Below are positions 10,600 to 22,456 of a stretch of DNA of 64,000 nucleotides, piece by piece. This DNA comes from Halicephalobus mephisto. Its lineage: Eukaryota > Nematoda > Chromadorea > Rhabditida > Panagrolaimidae. Position 1 is the first letter of the stretch. Each line of letters opens with the position of its first letter. Below the pieces are notes generated by a model, which made no database searches, was not told where the DNA came from, and worked only from the letters and a program-made list of their open reading frames with translations. The stretch covers positions 186,001-250,000 of the forward strand of contig SWDT01000041.1 of the NCBI GenBank assembly GCA_009193035.1. Direction: 5' to 3'. The position numbers were made by a program, and so were the translations under genes.

Positions 10600-12220
10600 G
10601 GCTAATAGAAAAGAAACTTTAATTTTTCCAATACTGAAATTTCACAGAAAATTTTTAAATTTCAGAGAATTTTGTAAATTTTTAAATTTTAAAGAATTTT
10701 ATAAATTTTATAGAATTTTGTGGATTTTTGAATTTTAAAAAATTTCGTAAATTTTATAGAATTTTATGAATTTTATAAATTTTGTAAATTTTAAAGAATT
10801 TTGTGGATTTTATAAATTTTATAGAATTTTGTAAATTTTAAAATTTTTGGATTTATTGAAGATTTTTCAATTTCCTTGGAATATTTCGAATTTAAGATTT
10901 TTGAAGTGTTGAATAAGATTTTGGAAAAATTCTGAATTTTATTAGAATTTTGTGAAGTTTTTAGAATTTTTCAAAGATTTTTAATTTTTGCAATTTTTGG
11001 AAAATTTCGAAATTTAATAATTTTGAAGTTTTAAAATTTTTAAAGAATTTTGAAATTAATTAAAATTTCATGAAAATTTTTAAAATTTTTTAAAGAATTC
11101 TGAAATTTTAAATTTTTTTAAAAATTCCAAAATTTAAAATTTTTTTAAAAATTATGAAATTTAAAATTTTTTTAAAAATTCTGAAATTTATTAAAATTTC
11201 GCGGAAGTTTTTAGAATTTTTCCAAAATTTAATAAACTTCAAAAAAATTTCAAATTCTAGACATTTCTAAAATTTTTTTAAAACTATTCCTCACCAACTT
11301 TCAAGGTCAATTTTTATGAAATTTTTAACGCAAAAAATAAATTTGAAAAAATTGAAAAAAGGAAATGTTTTCGATTAACCAAATTTTCCTTCAAAATTCT
11401 TTATTTTCAAAAATATTTTATAAATTTTAAACTTTATTTTTAAATTTTTTTTATAAATTCTTAATTTTTAAAAATATTTTATAAATTTTGAATTTTTTTG
11501 TTTTTAAAAACATTTTATAAATTTTGAATTTTTTTGTTTTTAAAAATATTTTATAAATTTTAAACTTTTTTATTTTTAAAATTATTTTATAAATTTTGAA
11601 TTTTTTTATTTTTAAACATGTTTTATAAATTTTTAACTTTTTTATAATTTTAAACTTTTTTAAAAATATTTTATAATGTTAAACTTTTTGTTTTTAAACA
11701 TGTTTTATATTTTCGAAAATTTCGACGAAAAATAATTAATTTTATTTTCGACTCTATTGTCCCTTAATTTCCAGAGCAAATTAAACTTTTGTTTGTTGAC
11801 CAGATTTGGGAAGCTTCCGCTAACCGACCTTTTCACTGGATTATCTCTTGGAAAAGTTTTAAATCGAATTAATTTATTTTGAGATTATTGAATAATTTGA
11901 TTCCGTTTAATTCTCGATCTGGGTCAAGTTCGTAATTCTCGGTTTTGTCCTCGGATGATTTTCCTTATTTGCCCTATATTGACAGTCTTGTTTCTTTATT
12001 TTTATTTTCCGACTGTCCAGGTGACAAAGTGGTCATTTTTGACTAAAAAACACCGGGACATTAATATTCGAAACCATTCATTTTCAATGGATTTCTGGTT
12101 TACTTCGAAAAAGAAGCCCGAATAGTGTTCCTTTTTGCGAGGATTTTTTCGAATAAAAATTCGTTACGAAAGTCCTCGGAAGAAATTTGTAATCAGAAAA
12201 TGTCAGAGATCTTGGTGATT
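10600..12220. other. low-complexity A/T DNA and upstream region of the neprilysin gene
   Basis: 10620-11720 is built from AATTTT/TTTTAAA words with short periodic runs (for example TTTTTAAAAATATTTTATAA repeated around 11400-11700). 11760-12210 is more complex but has no open frame that I can support. It may carry the promoter of the following peptidase gene. Confidence 0.4.
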
Positions 12221-12227
12221 TTTGGTT

Positions 12228-12295
12228 TCGTCATTGGACTCGAACCGTGGTCGGTTGCGTGTTAAGCACAAATCAACCCTCTCGACCATGCGCGC
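12228..12295 (-). other. degenerate tRNA-like sequence
   Basis: On the minus strand, ATGGTCGAGAGGG resembles an A box. TTGTG-CTTAACA-CGCAA folds as a 5-bp anticodon-like stem with a 7-base loop. ACGGTTCGAGTCC resembles a B box and T loop. The T stem and acceptor stem pair poorly. It is probably a tRNA-derived pseudogene or SINE head, not a working tRNA. Confidence 0.35.
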
Positions 12296-12391
12296 AAGAG
12301 AAACAACCCCTCAGAGAATGTTTTTGATAATCTATATTTTTAGAAATTTGCAATGATTTTGAATTTTGTATTCAAATTTATCTAAAAAGCT

Positions 12392-15300
12392 ATGGCAGAC
12401 GGAACAGATTTTTCCCAATGGCTCCCCCCTTCAACATCAGATTTGCCTAATCGTTACAGTTACCCTCTCCCGCGGGTTCCAAAACAGAATCGTTCAGAAT
12501 TTCAAAGATTCAGTGTAGCCCCAACCTCGAAGCCCTCACACAGCCACTACACTGACGATGATTCCAGTTACTATGCTGCTCCTATCTTCACTACTCCTTC
12601 AAAGCCTCCAGTGGCACCCAAGGCGGATATTGGGTCTAATAATTCAAGTTTCGCTTCGGGACCAAACCCGTCGGGAAGTTTGTTGCTTCCCAGAAAAGGC
12701 AAGCAAAAGAGGTATGGTTTTTGTTTATTTTTAAAAAGGATAAAAGTCCATCAAAGATCTTCAACGACATTTGAGATTTTTGTTTATCTTGGAGAAAATC
12801 GAATTGAATGAATTTGAAGGAAGAAGATCTACGAAAAAAAAATTATTAAAAAAAAATATTTAATAATTATAAAAATACTTTTTATTCAATTGTAAAAATA
12901 TTTTTCATCAACATGCTTGAAAATGGAAGACAACGACGTTTCAAACCAGGTCCCAACACGAATGTTTTTAGCAGGTCTTAGGGTTAACAAAGTTGTCTTC
13001 CTCCTTTGAAATTTTCCTTTTTTGGATTGTACTCGAAATCATGATCGTAATGACAAAACCCCCCGAGGGAATCTCAATTAATCAAGAGTCAAAAGTCATT
13101 TGGCAGAGGACGACGACTGTTGCTCTTTTTGGGCAGTCTAAAGCTTCAAAAATTCGATTTCCTGTGGCCACGAGGGTCTCATTTTCGACACTCTTGTTTT
13201 TTAAAGTCACTTTTTCATTTTTAACGAAAATTCAATTACTAAGGCTTTTATTTTAAGCTAACCAAGTTCCTGATCCTTGCCCATCAAGTCGTAAATTTGG
13301 CCAATTTTCTGAAGATTTCATTTTATTGTATCTTTTAAACGAACTTTGGAATGTTTTCGAAAACTTGTGAAATTTCTGTTCAAAAATATTTTCTAAATTA
13401 TTAGGTAATTAAAAATGAAATATTTTCATAATCCAGTAGAGGGTTTCAGAATCATAAAAGTGTTCGAGAATTTCAAAATTACTGTAGAAAATTGAAGAAT
13501 TTTTTGAAATTATTATAGAAAATTTTAAAAAATTTGAAATTATTGTAGAAAGTTTTAAAAAATTTGAAATTACTGTAGAAAAGTTTTTCGAAATTTTTAA
13601 CTTACTGTAGAAAATTTAAGAATTTTTGAAATTACTGTAGAAAAGTTTTGGAAATTTCAAAATTACTGTAGAAAATTTTTCAAAATTTTTAACTTACTGT
13701 AGAAAGTTTTAGAATTTTTGAAATTACAGTAGAAAATTTAAGAATTTTTCGAAATTACTGTAGAAAGTTTTAGAATCCCAAGAGTTTTTAAAATTTCATA
13801 AGTCCTCAGAATTAAATAATGCCTTCTGGAGTTCTTCTAGAATCTCATAGAAGCTTCTAAAACTTCTCAGAAACCATTTAAATTTACTAAAATTACGGTG
13901 GAAAAATTAAAACTTTTTAATTTTAGAAATCCTCGAAATTATTTTATAATAATTTTCATTTTTGATTTTTATTATTGTATTATCATTTTTGAAAATTAAA
14001 ATGACACTACTTTTTTGTTTGAAATATGTTTTTCGTCGAAAATTTGTGATGCTCATTAATTTTGATTTTAATGAGGTTCTTCGAATTCAAAAAAGTTTAA
14101 TTTTCTTCATTTTATTCAAACAAAACTAAAAGTCGTTTTTCTTTTTGAAATTTGATTTATAATTTCAGTTATTTTTAATCATTGCCGTAACTTCGGTGTA
14201 AAAAAATTTAGAATTATTATAGTTTCTAAGATCCAAAATTTTGAAGTTTTCTGTTTAGGATTTGAAATTTGAAAATTTTCTTTTTAAATTAAAAATTGAG
14301 AATTTTCTATTTAAGACCGAAAATTAAAAATTTTTTAAGAAACAAAATTTTGAAGTTTTCTGTTTAGGACCCAAGATTAAAAATTTCCTTTTTAAGAAAC
14401 AAAATTAAAAATATTCTTTTTAAGACTCAAGATTTTTAAATTTTCTGTTTAAGACCTAAATTTGAAAATTTTCTGTTTAGGACCCAAAATTAAAAGACTA
14501 TTTTTAAAACATAAATTTTGAAAATTTTTAAATTTTCCATTTAGGACCCAAAATTGAAAATTTTTTTATAAAATTCCAGTCATCTTCACATTTATTTTTG
14601 TTTTTTATTTTCCGTTAAAACCTTGTTTTTTTTCAGTTTTCGAAAGGTCAGGACTTGGAAAAAAAGCTTTATTTTTTCCGTCTTCTTCCATTCCATTTTT
14701 ATTATTTTTTAAACATCTTCCAGATGTTTCGTTTTTTTCAGGAATTCAGTCTTCTCCATATCTTGTAAATCATTATGGATCTTTGATGGACAAAAATGAA
14801 GTCTGCTTCAGATTCTGCTCAAGAATCATGGACGTCAAATAAAAAGTAAAAAATAAAATAAATTTAAAATTAATGAAATTTTTCAGATCTTGTATTTCAT
14901 CTATGTCGAAATTGGAATTATTTTTATTAATTTTTTCTATTTTATTACTGTCGTTACTCGGTGCTGTTTGTGTATTTTGGTTGTTTTATCTTGATGGATA
15001 CCATATATTCCGAGAAGGGATTCAAGCTTGGAAACAGAGAAATCCATTTTTTTCTCAACGAAACGGGTCTATTGGATACGATCCTTCGGCCGAGAATTTC
15101 AACGGATTAGTCTGCACATCGAAGGAATGTGCCAATATCGCTGCTTTTTTCTCCAACAACATGAATGAAAAAGTTGGATTTTTGGTGAATTCAAAAAAGC
15201 AAGAAAAACAGTAATTTAAAAAATACCGTATTTTTTCTAAAATAAACCTCGGAGTTTATTTTTCCAATCATGTCCTGAACTGTCAATTTCGAACCGACTT

Positions 15301-18300
15301 TTGAACTAATTCGAGTTTGAAAATTTAAAAATTCAATTTTGAATCCTATGTTCGATTCGAAATTCGAAGATTTTGGAAAATTAACAGCTCTGATCAAGTT
15401 ATGAAAAGGAATTATTTTAGAAGGGAGTTTATTTTAGAGAAAATACGGTGTTTTCGTCCTGGGATCAATGTAAAAAAACTGAATTAAAAAAAACAGTTAA
15501 CTAATATAAGAAATATTTTCGTGTTAGGATTAATGTGAAAAAAAAGTAAATTTAAAAAAATAAATAACTTTAAAAAGTATTTTCGTGTTAAGACCAATGT
15601 GAAAAAAAACTAAATTTAAAAAAATAAATAACTTTAAAAAGTATTTTCGTGTCAGGACCAATGTGAAAAAAAAACTAAATTTAAAAGTAATTAACTTTAA
15701 AAAGTATTTTCGTGTTAGGATCAATGTGAAAAAAAAACTAAATTTAAAAATAAATAACTTTAAAAAGTATTTTCGTGTTAGGACCAATGTGAAAAAATTT
15801 TTTAAGAACGATTGATTAATTTTAAAAATACTTCCGTGTTAGAACCAGTGATAGTGGATTAACTCCTAAAAATACCTAATTAACTTGAGAGATACTTTCG
15901 TGGTAAGACCGACGAGAACAAATTACTTCCTAAAAATAGTTAATCTAGAAAGAATTTTCTAAATAAATAATTGTGAATAAATTAATCTTTAAAAAAAATA
16001 AATTTATTTAAAAAATAATTTCGCAGTAAGACCAGACAATAAATTAGTTTTTAAAAAAATTAATCGATTAATTAAGAAATTTGTTGTAAAACCAGCTATG
16101 GTAGATTAGTTCTTGAGAAAAATTAGTTAATTTAAAAAGCACTTTATGGCAGGACCAATGGGAGCACATTAGTTCCTAAAAAGAATAGTTAATTAAACTA
16201 AAAAGAAATTTCGCAGCAGGACCTTAAACGATGAATAAATTTCTTAAAACAGTCGATTACTTAAAAAATATTTTCGTTCTAGGACCATAAATGATGAATA
16301 AATTTTAAAAAAATATTTTCGTTTTAAGACCATAAACGATGAATAAATTTATAATAAAATATTTTCGTTTTAAGACCTTAAACGATGAATAAATTTATAA
16401 AAAATACTTTCGTTTTAAGACCATAAACGATAAATAAATTTTAAAGAAATATTTTCGTTCTAGGATCTTAAATAATGAATAAATTTTAAAAAATATTTTT
16501 GTTCTAAAATCATAAATAAATTTTAAAAAATACTTTCGTTCTAGAACCTTAAATGATGAATAAATTTTAAAAAATAGTTAATTATTTAAAAAATTATTTT
16601 CGTTTTAAAATCATGGGCATTAAATTATCTTTTTTAAAAAAATTCGGAAGTATTTTCATCACAAGATTATAAAAATTTTTAATTTTTTTTCGTCATGGGA
16701 CTAATTTCAAAAAATTTGGTCTCGAAACGAAAATAAATTTTTTTCACTGAAATTATGATTTTTTAAGGAAATTTTCCGAAAATATTTGAAAAATTCCAAA
16801 ATTTTTCGAAAATATTTGAAAAATTCTAAAATTTTTCGAAAATATTTGAAAAATTCCAAAATTTTCCGAAAATATTTGAAAAATTCCAAAATTTTCACAT
16901 TCCAGGCGGATCCATGTGTAGACTTTTACGAATATGCCTGCGGCAATTACGCCCTGACTCGAGAACTGCCCCCAAGTAAACCTCTCCGACACACGATCAT
17001 CGACACTCAGACGCTTCTCCATAAGCAGATAAAGAAAATCCTTGAAGAACCTTCTAAGAAGGAAGATAAGCCTTGGGACAGACTTGCTAAGGACTACTAC
17101 GCCAAATGCCTCGATGAAGATGCTTTGGTTGAAAACGGCAAACCGGCTCTGAGATCGCTTCTTCGGAAGATCGGCGGATGGCCGGTTTTAGAAGGCCGAA
17201 ATTGGCACGAATTCGACATGAGTTGGGAAGAATACGTCGCGGTCGTCCTCAACAAGACTGGAGTCACTGCAATTATTTTTGAACTTACAGTATCTCATGA
17301 TCCTAATAATTCGAATAAGACTGTTCTAGAATTGGATCAACCGAAATTCGGAATTGGATCCAGATGGCCCTACATGGGAGGAATCAACGACTCCATGGTC
17401 CAGAATTACACGGAACTCATGATTCAGACGGCGATCCGTCTAGGGGCCGACGAAGAAGACGCCAGAGCGGAGATGTTAGAAGCGGCAGAATTGGAAGTAA
17501 AATTAGTCGATTTTTCTTCTGATGATACTGTAAGAAGAGATCCAGATCGTTCGAATAATCCATTCCAACTATGGCAACTGAAACAACAATTTCCGTTTGT
17601 CGATTTCGAAAGTTTTATCGAAAAAGTTTTTGATGGCATTGTTCGCATTTCGCCAAACGATACCGTAATCATAAGAGAATTGGACTATTTCAAAGGAATT
17701 CAACATGTTTTAAAATCCTCAACAAAAAGAGCAATTGCGAATTACATTTCCTGGAGAGTTGTCCAGGGATTTTCGGCTTTTCTTCCGCCGAAAGACAGAG
17801 ATCCTTTTTACGAATTCAAAGCTAATCAAACAGGCATGTTCAACGTTCCGGTACCTGATCGATGGGAAGATTGCGTAACTTTGAGTTGTATGCTCATCGA
17901 TATGCCTGTTGGAAAATTATTTGTAGAAAAATATTTTAATGAAAAATTTGCTATGCCAAAAATGACAGAAATGACAAAATATTTAAAAAGAACGTTCATT
18001 GATCAACTGAATGACTTAGACTGGATGGATTCAGCGACGAGACAAAGGGCAATTCAGAAGGCTCATGCTATAGACTACAAGAGTGGATATCCAAAGCAGA
18101 TATTTAACGACACATGGATGAGCCAAAGTTGGGGATTTGTAAGTTCTTTTAAATTAAAAATAGCGACATATATAGCTCGCAACGTGCGTCACTCGCGGCA
18201 GGCTGCGCTCTTAGAAATCTTTTAAAAGTTCATTTTTTTGTTATTTAAATAGTTTACTTTACTAATAATCCTAGTTTTGGATAAAGTTAACAATATTCAA

Positions 18301-21300
18301 AAAAGAAAATATCATAGCTCGCAACGTGCGTCATTCGCGGCAGGCTGCGCCATTGAAATTTTTGAAAAATCGCTCTATTTTAATATAATAATGTATTATG
18401 GACTATTTTCTAGTTTCAATTTAAAATTCTTCACTTTAGAAACCTACAACAAAGACAGAATCTCTCTTAACACTCACCATCAGAATCAAACTCTCTAGAA
18501 CGACTGAAGAACTAGCCAGATTCAAACAGCCTGTGGACCGATCGTTTTGGTACCAGAGCCCTGCTCAAGTGGATGCCTTCTACTCTCCCTCCAGTAATGA
18601 GATGATTTTCCCGGCTGGAATCATGCAATTTCCATTTTTGTCCACTGGAGTCCCTAACTACGTCCTGTACTCGATGATTGGGGTCATTATTTCTCACGAA
18701 GTTTCTCATGCTTTCGACGACCAAGGAGGCAGATACGATGAATACGGCAATTTGCATGATTGGTGGGATGTGAACACTGCAGAAAAGTTCTACGATAAAG
18801 CAGAATGCTTCGTCCAACAATATCAAGGAGAAAAAATACGGGAAGCCGGAGGACAGACACTGAACGGAAGGTTGAGTCTTGGAGAGAACATTGCTGATAA
18901 TGCGGGATTGAAGACCTCTTTTAGGGTAAGTAAAGGGTTTCACCACACTTGTGTCCTAAGCATTTATGCTCCAATTCTGCACGCAAAAAATAGTTCTAAT
19001 ATATGGGTACATAAGTTGGTCAACATATAAGTGGATTACATTGAATGTATCCGATATATCAGAGTCATTTCAGTATATACATATATTATATAACATGTAC
19101 TATTTTCTGAGTGTAATTAACTTTCTAACTCTTCTTCATACAAAAAAGTAGTTCTAATATATTAGTACGTAAGTTGAGCATAATGTATAAGTGGATTATA
19201 TTCATTGTATCGGTGTATAACATATAATTTATCCGATATATCAGAGTTATTTCAAGATATCAATACATTATATAGCATATACTGTCTTTATGTGCTGTTA
19301 ACTTTCTAACTCTTCTTCATACAAAAAAGTAGTTCTAATATATTAGTACGTAAGTTGAGCATAATATACAAGTGGATTACATTCAATATATTGATACATG
19401 AAATATGATGCATCCGATATATCAGAGTTATTTCAATGTATTAATATATTATATATTATATACTATGTACTGTCTTTGTGTGCGGTTAGAATTGAACAAA
19501 AAGTACTTACAAGGACATAATTGAATCCGTATATTCTGAATCTGAAATCATACGCAACAGTTGATCTTGCTAATCCTGACTTCTCACTCCAGATTCAGAA
19601 TCTACGAGCCAGAGTACTTCATTTTGTTTTTTGTTCAAATTTAAAGTTATTTAAAATTGACTATGTGACATGTCCCAATTTTACAGTTAGAAATGAGCAA
19701 AAAGTAATTTTCGATAACATAATTGGACTCGTAAGTGCTGAAGTTGGAACCAGAATCACTAGTTCGCTTTCAGAATTCCACATTCTCAAAACTGTCTTCC
19801 AATTCTAAAAATATTTAAAATTTTACATCAAAATTCTGAAAAAAGTGAAAATTTCATATAAAAATATAAAATTATTTTAATTTTTTTAAGTTGTAAAAAT
19901 TGAAAAACGAATATTTACGACACAAGTGTCTCAGAACGATGTTGAAAATAATGCAAATTTTCCAGGCTTATAAGTCATGGAGTCAGGAAAATTCTGATTA
20001 CCAAGAACCAGCCTTGCCCGGATTCCAAAATTTCACTGCAGATCAAGTTTTCTTCATCGCTTATGCCAATGTAAGTTAAAATTATTTTAATCCAAAAAAA
20101 TCTATATAATTCTATGTAAAAAATTGTGGATTTTCGAATAATTTCAAAAAAGATGTTTTTAAAAAAACAAAATAAAATTTTTAAAAAATTATAAAAAATC
20201 TATTTTTTAAAAAATTATAAAAAATCTATTTTTTAAAAAATTATAAAAAATCTATTTTTTTTTAAATTATAAAAAATCTATTTTTTTTAACTTATAAAAA
20301 ATCTACTTTTTTTTAAAATTATAAAAAATCTATTTTTTTTAACTTATAAAAAATATATTTTTTTTTAAATTATAAAAAATCTATTTTTTTTAAATTTTAA
20401 TAATTATCTTTATTCTCGAAAATCCACCATAATCGAATTTTTATGTTTTCTAAATTTATAATTTTTTTAATATTTTAATTTTTAAAATTAAAAAAAAACT
20501 TAAATTTTTCACTTTTTTGTCCGTAGATCATAAATCCGGAATCAAGTTCCCAAAAAGTAGTTTTTGATAATCTCGACCTTTTTGGAAAATTTATCTTGAA
20601 AAAATCTCAAAAAAACTCGTTTTTTTAAACAAGATTTCGGACATTTTTAGGATTAAAATTCTGTAAATTTTCCGGAATTTAATCGAAAAATTTGAAGCAG
20701 AATTTTATAGAAAATTTCGGAAATTTTTGAAATTTGATGAAAAATTTTAAAAATCAGAAAAAATTTTAAATTAAAAACAATAATTTTTAAAATGTGAAAA
20801 TTCATGTCAAAACAATTTTGTAAAATTTTATTTTTAACTCCAAAAAAATAAAAATTTTATTTTCAATTCCAAAAAAAATAAAATGTTTAAAAAAATAAAT
20901 AATTTTAAAATAATGTAAATTCAATATTAATATCTCAAATCAAAGCTTTTAGAATTTTTCGAAATTTATTTCGAGACAATTATATAAAAAAGTACTTTTT
21001 TTTAAAAATTATATAAAAAAGTATTTTCATTTTTTTTTAATTTTATAAAAAAATTTTGTTTTTAATTTTTAAAATTGTATAAAAAAATTACTTTTGTTTT
21101 TTTTTTAATTTTGTAAAAAAAGTATATTTTTAATTTTTAAAATTGAGTAAAAAAATTACTTTTATTTTTTTTAATTTTGTAAAAAAAGTATATTTTTAAT
21201 TTTTAAAATTGAGTAAAAAAAGTATTTTCATTTTTTTTTGATTTTGTAAAAAAAGTTTTTAATTTTTAAAATTCTATAAAAAAAGTATTTTTATTTTTTT

Positions 21301-21545
21301 TAATTTTATAAAAAAAGTTTCTAATTTTTAAAATTGAGTAAAAAAGTGTAATTTTTGAAATTTTCCAGAATTGGTGTTCCTTGATGAGACCACAACACAT
21401 AATACAGCTGATCAACACCGACGTGCATGCCCCAGGGAGATTCCGAGCCACGATTCCGCTTCGAAACAGGCCAGAATTCTCCGAAGCCTTTGGTTGTGCC
21501 AAAGGAACTCCTATGAATCCTGAAAAAAAATGTGCAATTTGGTAG
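12392..21545 (+). CDS. neprilysin-family (M13) zinc metallopeptidase
   Basis: Exons 12392-12711, 14887-15172, 16906-18138, 18440-18925, 19966-20070 and 21369-21545 join in phase to 868 residues. M13 peptidases are type II membrane ectoenzymes that cleave small peptides such as neuropeptides. Residues 1-107 are a Ser/Pro-rich cytoplasmic tail. A transmembrane helix lies at about 116-141. The ectodomain then shows CTSKECANIAAF and DPCVDFYEYACGNY, as in the family. The active site is HEVSH (699-703), and ENIAD (762-766) supplies the third zinc ligand Glu762. The chain ends in KKCAIW, matching the conserved C-x-x-W terminus. The substrate-binding N-A-F/Y-Y motif reads DAFY here (658-661). Introns 1 and 2 are over 1.7 kb and packed with repeats. 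The family call is firm; the first exon is supported by phase only. Confidence 0.92.
13460..13780. repeat. TACTGTAG-rich tandem array in neprilysin intron 1
   Basis: Around ten copies of GAAATTACTGTAGAAAATTT-type units, 30-40 bp apart. The TACTGTAG/CTACAGTA octamer also recurs elsewhere in the window (for example 31.7-32.2 kb). Confidence 0.65.
15510..16570. repeat. two adjoining arrays with a TTTTCGTGTTAGGACC-type core in neprilysin intron 2
   Basis: 15510-15810 has five copies of a roughly 62-bp unit, GTATTTTCGTGTTAGGACCA followed by ATGTGAAAAAAAACTAAATT. 16250-16570 has about eight copies of a 45-50-bp unit, ATTTTCGTTTTAAGACCATA then AACGATGAATAAATTT. The zone between holds degraded intermediates. 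Confidence 0.75.
16779..16900. repeat. 29-bp tandem repeat just before neprilysin exon 3
   Basis: Four near-identical units of GAAAATATTTGAAAAATTCC then AAAATTTTTC end directly at the splice acceptor TTCCAG. Being in frame with no stops, they create a false N-terminal extension (KNSKIFRKYL repeats) to the exon. Confidence 0.8.
18173..18350. repeat. two copies of the double-dyad dispersed repeat in neprilysin intron 3
   Basis: TAGCTCGCAACGTGCGTCAC-TCGCGGCAGGCTGCGC occurs at 18173-18208 and, with one or two changes, at 18315-18350. The core holds two short palindromes, CGCA-ACG-TGCG and GCAG-G-CTGC. Confidence 0.75.
18966..19490. repeat. 181-bp repeat family in inverted orientation within neprilysin intron 4
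   Basis: About three units are reverse complements of the array at 9.4-10.1 kb, as seen from ATCCGATATATCAGAGTTAT, TACGTAAGTTGAGCATAAT and AACTTTCTAACTCTTCTTCA. The two arrays lie about 9 kb apart in opposite orientation across most of the peptidase gene. Confidence 0.8.
20150..20410. repeat. about 22-bp tandem repeat in neprilysin intron 5
   Basis: Roughly ten copies of AATTATAAAAAATCTATTTT, varying in T-run length. A second array, 20990-21350, has about 60-bp units of AAAATTGAGTAAAAAAATTA then TTTTAATTTTGTAAAAAAAG. Neither codes for anything. Confidence 0.7.
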
Positions 21546-21651
21546 TTTAGGTCTCAAAACGAAATCCAGATTAGCTTCGAAGTGCTTTCTTTGACATTTT
21601 TCTCAAACGACGGTGCTCTGCTTGGAAATTAATCGATCTCAAATTGTTAAG

Positions 21652-21657
21652 AATAAA
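21652..21657 (+). terminator. polyadenylation signal of the neprilysin gene
   Basis: AATAAA lies 107 bp after the TAG stop at 21543-21545. Confidence 0.55.
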
Positions 21658-21783
21658 CTAAGCTGATCTTGATGACAAATTGCCCCAGGGGATCTACCAC
21701 TAAACAGGAGAAAGTGAAAAAATTAGGCGGGTCGCAGATTCGAGTTCTGTAAACGGACGGATATAATAGTGATCAGAAAAGAA

Positions 21784-21821
21784 GGGGTAACTGCCAGCCC
21801 CTCCGGCGGTGGAGTGACCCC
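21784..21821. other. GC-rich hairpin downstream of the neprilysin gene
   Basis: GGGGTAACTGCC and GGCGGTGGAGTGACCCC can pair (GGGGT/ACCCC closing, inner ACT and GCC/GGC blocks) around a CCCCTCC loop. It stands out in A/T-rich DNA. It could be part of a small structured RNA or an uncharacterised repeat. Confidence 0.35.
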
Positions 21822-21849
21822 AATCTTGAGAGCAGACTTGCGAAATTTT

Positions 21850-22440
21850 TCTCGTTATCCTTTTCGAATATCCTGAAATTTGCGGTTTTGAATTTTTTGA
21901 ATGAACTGACTTTGAACTAAGTATTTTTTAAATAAGTGGCTGTAAATTGGTTCCTAGTCTCAAAACGAAAGACAGAACTCTTAAAAAATAAATTTTGAAT
22001 CTCAACACGAAAAAACGACTTTTAAAATAGGAATTTTCTAAAATCTAAAATTTCTAAAATTTCTTCAAAATTCTAAAAAAACTTTAAAATTAGAAATTAT
22101 AAAATTTTTAAAAATTAAAAACTAAAATTTTTAAAAATTAAAAATTCTAAAAAAACTTTAAAAATTAAAAATTATAAAAAAACTTTAAAATTAAAAATTC
22201 TAAAAATTTTTAAAAATTAAAAATTATAAAAAAATTTAAAAATTAAAAATTATAAAAATCTTTAAAATTAGAAATTATAAAAATTTCTAATAAATTAATT
22301 TCGTAGAAAAATTATTTTTAAATTTTCTAACAATATGATTAAAATTCAGAGTTTCTAAAATCTTCAAAATTGAGAAATTTGAAAACTTAAAAATTCGTGA
22401 TAATTTTGTTTAAAAAGTTATTTTAAATTTTTTACAATAA
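21850..22440. other. A/T-rich intergenic region before the ground-like gene
   Basis: 22020-22290 is a degenerate array of AAAATTAAAAATTATAAAAA-like words. No other feature was seen. TGATTTTTAG at 22443-22452 is a probable trans-splice acceptor just upstream of the next start codon. Confidence 0.5.
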
Positions 22441-22456
22441 TGTGATTTTTAGAAAA

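Noticed and set aside
14740..14850. Possible extra neprilysin exon after TTTTTTCAG at 14741
   Set aside because: Its frame stops when joined in phase, while skipping it joins exons 1 and 2 cleanly.
15530..15787. Minus-strand frame of repeated LTRKYFLKL
   Set aside because: Translation of the 62-bp intronic array.
16707..16900. EFFKYFRKI repeats and in-frame extension of neprilysin exon 3
   Set aside because: A 29-bp intronic repeat ending at the splice acceptor; the M13 domain starts after it.
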